DNA of 64,000 bases from Streptomyces sp. NBC_00572 (GTDB lineage: Bacteria > Actinomycetota > Actinomycetes > Streptomycetales > Streptomycetaceae), in the NCBI RefSeq assembly GCF_026341815.1, contig NZ_JAPENX010000003.1, forward strand, positions 186,001-250,000. The letters run 5' to 3'. The stretch's first letter is position 1. Each line of letters opens with the position of its first letter. Below are positions 61,157 to 64,000 of this stretch, piece after piece. The translations under genes were made by a program, and so were the position numbers. The notes below the pieces were generated by a model that made no database searches, had not been told where the DNA came from, and saw only the letters and a program-made list of their open reading frames with translations.

Positions 61157-62041
61157 CGCCTCCCCGGGCCGTCGCGCGAACAGGCCGGTGCCCACCGCGG
61201 CACCGGCCCCCACGAGCAGGCTGCCGACCGCCTGCGGGAGGCCGAAGGCGGCACCCGCGACCAGGGCGGCACTCAGCGCGGCGGCGACCGGGATCGCGCC
61301 GGTGAAGAGGGTGGCCCGCTCCATGCCGACCCGCTGGACGCCCATGTAGAACAGGACGAATCCGACCACCGTGGCCATGGCCGCCTGCCAGACCAGGGCG
61401 CCCGCTTCCACCGCCGTCGGCATCCGGACGAGACCCGCCCCGTCCACCACCAGGCCCACGAGCGTCGCCTCCGCCGCGCCGACCCCGCACACGGCGGCCG
61501 TCAGCAGCTTCGGCCCGAGCAACCGGAGCACCGGCACGGCGAGCACGGTGAACCCCACCTCGCCCGCGAGCGCGGCCACCGACCAGCCGATCCCCGCCCA
61601 GTCCGTACGCCCCCAGCCCTGCACGGTGAAGGCACCCGCGGCGACGAGCAGCGCCCCGTACAGCACGGCGGGGGCGGGCCTGCGGCCCTCGGTCAGCGGG
61701 ACCAGGACGGCGACGACGACCGGGGCACAGCCGACCAGGACGCCGGGTACGGCGGGCTCGGCGGTCCGCTCGGCGGCGAGGATCGCCAGGTTGAAGCCGA
61801 CCATGCCGACCCCCGCGAGGGCGGCGAGCCGCAGCCAGTGACGGACGGTCAGGGTCCGCAGCGGGGCGAGCCCGGCACGGCCGAGCAAGGGCAGGAGAAG
61901 CAGGCAGGCGGCCCCGTAACGCAGGGCCTGGCCGCCCGCGTACGGATACGCGCCGAGCAGGCTGTTCGCGGTGAAGGAGGCGCCGACGAGGGCGTAGGCG
62001 AGGGTCACGAGGAGGGCCCCTCGCAGGGCGTTCGCGTTCAT
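60869..62041 (-). CDS. EamA-family (DMT) transporter with overlapping C-terminal tail
   Basis: 390 residues, ATG at 62041. Ten hydrophobic helices in two EamA repeats (LVTLAYALVGASFTANSLLG ... LLVGAGAAVGTGLFARRP) occupy about residues 1-295. The frame then continues for about 95 polar, His/Gly/Glu-rich residues to a stop at 60869, running through the antisense of the alpha/beta hydrolase gene. Ordinary family members stop after helix ten, so either the stop was lost or the tail is real. Substrate class (amino acids, metabolites) unknown. Confidence 0.85.
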   Translation of the reverse strand: MNANALRGALLVTLAYALVGASFTANSLLGAYPYAGGQALRYGAACLLLLPLLGRAGLAPLRTLTVRHWLRLAALAGVGMVGFNLAILAAERTAEPAVPGVLVGCAPVVVAVLVPLTEGRRPAPAVLYGALLVAAGAFTVQGWGRTDWAGIGWSVAALAGEVGFTVLAVPVLRLLGPKLLTAAVCGVGAAEATLVGLVVDGAGLVRMPTAVEAGALVWQAAMATVVGFVLFYMGVQRVGMERATLFTGAIPVAAALSAALVAGAAFGLPQAVGSLLVGAGAAVGTGLFARRPGEASEAAAVQDHPRDESRVVAHGHMTAAGQPDEPRGGNGVLGADALPGQEQPVAGAPGHGDGHGGEVVAEAHAPAGGQGLPEAGGPAQRERLGVDGRG

Positions 62042-62089
62042 GCCTCCGACGCTAGGAAGCCGCGCGGCCCCGGTTAAGGTCCACTTCTG

Positions 62090-62238
62090 TCACGCCATCG
62101 GGGACCACTTCTCGGTCACGCCGTCGGGAGCCAGCCGTCGGAGGGCGGCGTCTCCGTCACGCCGTCGGGAGCCAGCCGTCGGAGGGCCGCGTCTCCGTCA
62201 CGCCGTCAGGAGCACGCCGTCGGAGGGCCGCTGCTCGG
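62090..62238 (+). repeat. 41-bp tandem repeats
   Basis: Units at 62116-62156, 62157-62197 and 62198-62238, starting TCACGCCGTC; the first two differ by one base, the third is more diverged, and a partial copy begins at 62090. The array ends directly at the stop codon of the GlxA-type gene and lies between it and the start of the EamA gene. Confidence 0.9.
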
Positions 62239-63222
62239 TCAGGCCGCCGGAAACCGCTTCGGACCGGTTCGTGAGCGGAAGGTGCGGCGGTAGGTGTCCG
62301 GGGGCACGCCGACGGTGCGGTTGAAGTGCCGGCGCAGGGTTGTGGCAGTGCCCATGCCGGTGGCCGTCGCGATGCCCTCGACGCTCTCGTCGGTGGCCTC
62401 CAGCAACTCCTGCGCGTGGCGGATCCGCTGGGTCAGCAGCCACTGCAGCGGGGTCGTACCGGTCACCGACCGGAAGTGCCGGCCCAGGTTGCGCGAGCTC
62501 ATCCGCGCCTGGCGGGCCAGGTCCTCCACGGTCAGCGGCTGGTCGAGGCGCTCCATCACCCAGGGGAGCAGGTCGCCGAGCGGGTGGTCGTCCCGTTCGG
62601 GCACCGGGGTGGTGACGAACTGGGCCTGGCCACCCGCGCGGTGCGGCGGTACGACCAGGCTGCGGGCGATGGTGTTGGCGACCGCCGAACCGTGGTCGAG
62701 GCGGACGAGGTGCAGGCACAGGTCCATCGCGGCGGCCTTGCCCGCGGAGGTGAGCACCTGGCCGTCGTCCACGTAGAGCACGTCCGGGTCGACCTCCACC
62801 AGGGGGTGGCGGGCGGCGAGTTCCTCCGTGTGGGCCCAGTGCGTGGTCGCGCGCCTGCCGTCGAGGAGGCCGGCGGCGGCCAGCACGAACGCTCCGGTGC
62901 AGAGCGAGGCCACGCGCGCGCCTGCCTCGTGGGCGGCGCGCACCGCCTCGACGAGATCCGCGGGCGGGGGCTCGTCGGCATCGGCGAGGGCGGGGACGAT
63001 CACCGTGTCGGCGCGCGCCAGCCGGTCGAAGCCGCCGTCGGGCTCCACCCGGAACCGGCCGATCCGCACGGCCTCCGGTCCGCAGAGGGCGACCTCGTAC
63101 CAGGGCTCGGTGACACCGGCGGGGGCGGGACCGAAGACCTCGTACGCAACGGACAGCTCGAAGTGCCGCATTCCCTCGGTGACGGCCAGCGCGACAGTAC
63201 TCACGTCCGTAATTGTACGCAT
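62239..63222 (-). CDS. GlxA-family AraC regulator (DJ-1/PfpI domain)
   Basis: 327 residues from the ATG at 63222; longer frames upstream lack homology. An N-terminal DJ-1/PfpI domain with the elbow ASLCTGAFVLAAAGLLDG (Cys) precedes a C-terminal AraC double helix-turn-helix (VEDLARQARMSSRNLGRHF, TTPLQWLLTQRIRHAQELLE, TTLRRHFNRTVGVPP). It senses an unknown ligand. It is divergent from the dehydrogenase gene, which is its likely target. Confidence 0.92.
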   Translation of the reverse strand: MRTITDVSTVALAVTEGMRHFELSVAYEVFGPAPAGVTEPWYEVALCGPEAVRIGRFRVEPDGGFDRLARADTVIVPALADADEPPPADLVEAVRAAHEAGARVASLCTGAFVLAAAGLLDGRRATTHWAHTEELAARHPLVEVDPDVLYVDDGQVLTSAGKAAAMDLCLHLVRLDHGSAVANTIARSLVVPPHRAGGQAQFVTTPVPERDDHPLGDLLPWVMERLDQPLTVEDLARQARMSSRNLGRHFRSVTGTTPLQWLLTQRIRHAQELLEATDESVEGIATATGMGTATTLRRHFNRTVGVPPDTYRRTFRSRTGPKRFPAA

Positions 63223-63313
63223 GATGTCGTTCCAGACACTCGTGTGCGCGACGCGTGCGGGCCAGGATTGCCACAACAGATCAGCGAAAACGGTTCGAGA
63301 GCAGGGGAAATTC

Positions 63314-64000
63314 ATGGAATCGGGTCTCACTGTCGCGGTGTTCGGCGCCTACGGACACACCGGGCGGTTCGTGGTGGCGGAGCTCCTCTCCCGCGGGTTC
63401 GTCCCGGTGGCCTCCGGTCGCGACGCGGAGAAGCTCCGGGCTCTCGCGGCATCCCGTCCGGGGCTCGACGTCCGCCCCGCGTCGATCGACGACCCCGCGT
63501 CGCTCGACCGCGCGCTGGCCGGTGCCGCGGCCGTGATCAACTGCGCCGGACCCTTCGCCGCGACCGGCGCCCCGGTGATCGAGGCGGCGCTGCGCGCCGG
63601 GATCCCGTACGTGGACGTGGCCGCCGAGATCGAGGCCAACGTCGACACGTTCGCCCGGTTCGAGGACCGTGCCCGGGCCGCGGGCACGGTGATCGTCCCC
63701 GCGATGGCCTTCTACGGCGGCCTCGGCGACCTGCTGGCCACCACGGCCATGGGCGACTGGACGACGGCCGACGAAGCGCACGTCGCGTACGGGCTGAGCA
63801 GCTGGCACCCCACCGCCGGGACCCTCGCCGCGGGCAAGGTGTCCCGCGAGCGGCGGAACGGCCGGCACGTCCGCTTCACCCAGGGGCAGCTGGAGTACCA
63901 CGACGACGAGTTCGCGATCCTGGACTGGCCCTTCCCCGCCCCGATGGGCACCCGGCCCGTCATCGGCGAGTTCACGATGGCCGACGTCGTCACCATCCCG
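63314..64000 (+). CDS. Saccharopine dehydrogenase-like NAD(P)-binding protein, truncated by window end
   Basis: 229 residues visible, ATG at 63314 behind CAGGGGAAATTC; the frame is open to the last base. Rossmann loop VAVFGAYGHTGRFV, ASIDDPASLDRALAGAAAVI, NCAGPFAATGAPVIEAALRA and PYVDVAAE are the trans-acting enoyl reductase/saccharopine dehydrogenase-like blocks. The oxidoreductase substrate is unknown. It is divergent from a GlxA-type regulator with a 91-base gap. Confidence 0.88.
   Translation, partial: MESGLTVAVFGAYGHTGRFVVAELLSRGFVPVASGRDAEKLRALAASRPGLDVRPASIDDPASLDRALAGAAAVINCAGPFAATGAPVIEAALRAGIPYVDVAAEIEANVDTFARFEDRARAAGTVIVPAMAFYGGLGDLLATTAMGDWTTADEAHVAYGLSSWHPTAGTLAAGKVSRERRNGRHVRFTQGQLEYHDDEFAILDWPFPAPMGTRPVIGEFTMADVVTIP

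Overview
The window is a stretch of chromosome from a high-GC actinomycete, almost certainly a Streptomyces or close relative. The evidence is very strong third-position G/C bias, frequent GTG and some TTG starts, MurT/GatD, a class of c-di-AMP leader known from Streptomyces cell-wall hydrolase genes, an ECF41-type sigma factor, and many TetR/GntR regulators. From memory, the order pfkA, ure, bio and purB resembles the conserved arm-proximal core of Streptomyces chromosomes; I could not check this. I see no rRNA, tRNA, CRISPR array, insertion sequence or prophage.

Layout. 1-3.4 kb holds the tail of an unknown gene, a Tat-exported GH109-type protein and a convergent secreted PNGase A-like amidase, which may form a glycoprotein-trimming pair. 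3.7-7.4 kb is a two-gene ABC exporter whose two ATPase domains are degenerate in complementary ways. 7.4-10.9 kb holds an oxidoreductase with a divergent TetR regulator, a conserved hypothetical and a YdjM-like membrane protein. 11-14.4 kb holds a Ski2-like helicase and TesB. 14.5-23.5 kb is mixed: a DRB0094-type RNA ligase, a small zinc protein, glutathione peroxidase, a HemK-like methyltransferase, P450, an AlkD-like protein, an acyl-CoA dehydrogenase with a divergent TetR regulator, and peptide deformylase. 23.6-27.8 kb has murT-gatD (lipid II amidation), pfkA and ctaG. 28-35 kb has a GAF-PP2C-HATPase phosphatase, a DUF3048 lipoprotein, an acyltransferase, an epimerase and a secreted S33 peptidase.

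35-39.6 kb is the urease operon ureABCFGD on the minus strand, without ureE. 39.8-41.5 kb is a TetR regulator with a divergent membrane protein. 41.6-42.9 kb is an orphan Phd/YefM antitoxin divergent from a ClpP homologue that keeps the serine but lacks the catalytic His and Asp; a TGTACA-type operator sits between them. 43.2-43.9 kb is a c-di-AMP (ydaO-type) riboswitch abutting a secreted NlpC/P60 hydrolase. 44-49.2 kb has an RsbW-like kinase and the biotin genes bioF and bioB-bioA-bioD. 49.3-53.4 kb has small enzymes and a translationally coupled CorC/CNNM pair preceded by a structured leader with a short proline-containing ORF. 53.5-56.9 kb has a GDSL hydrolase, purB and mug. 57-64 kb has a ROK regulator, a GntR regulator with a DasR-like operator on its own promoter, an ECF41 sigma factor, an alpha/beta hydrolase overlapped by an EamA transporter, 41-bp tandem repeats, a GlxA-type regulator and a truncated saccharopine dehydrogenase-like gene.

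Most of the window is ordinary core metabolism and regulation. The parts most worth a second look are the dead ClpP/antitoxin unit, the corC leader, the complementary ABC pair, the riboswitch whose 3' end carries the ribosome binding site, and the RNA ligase.
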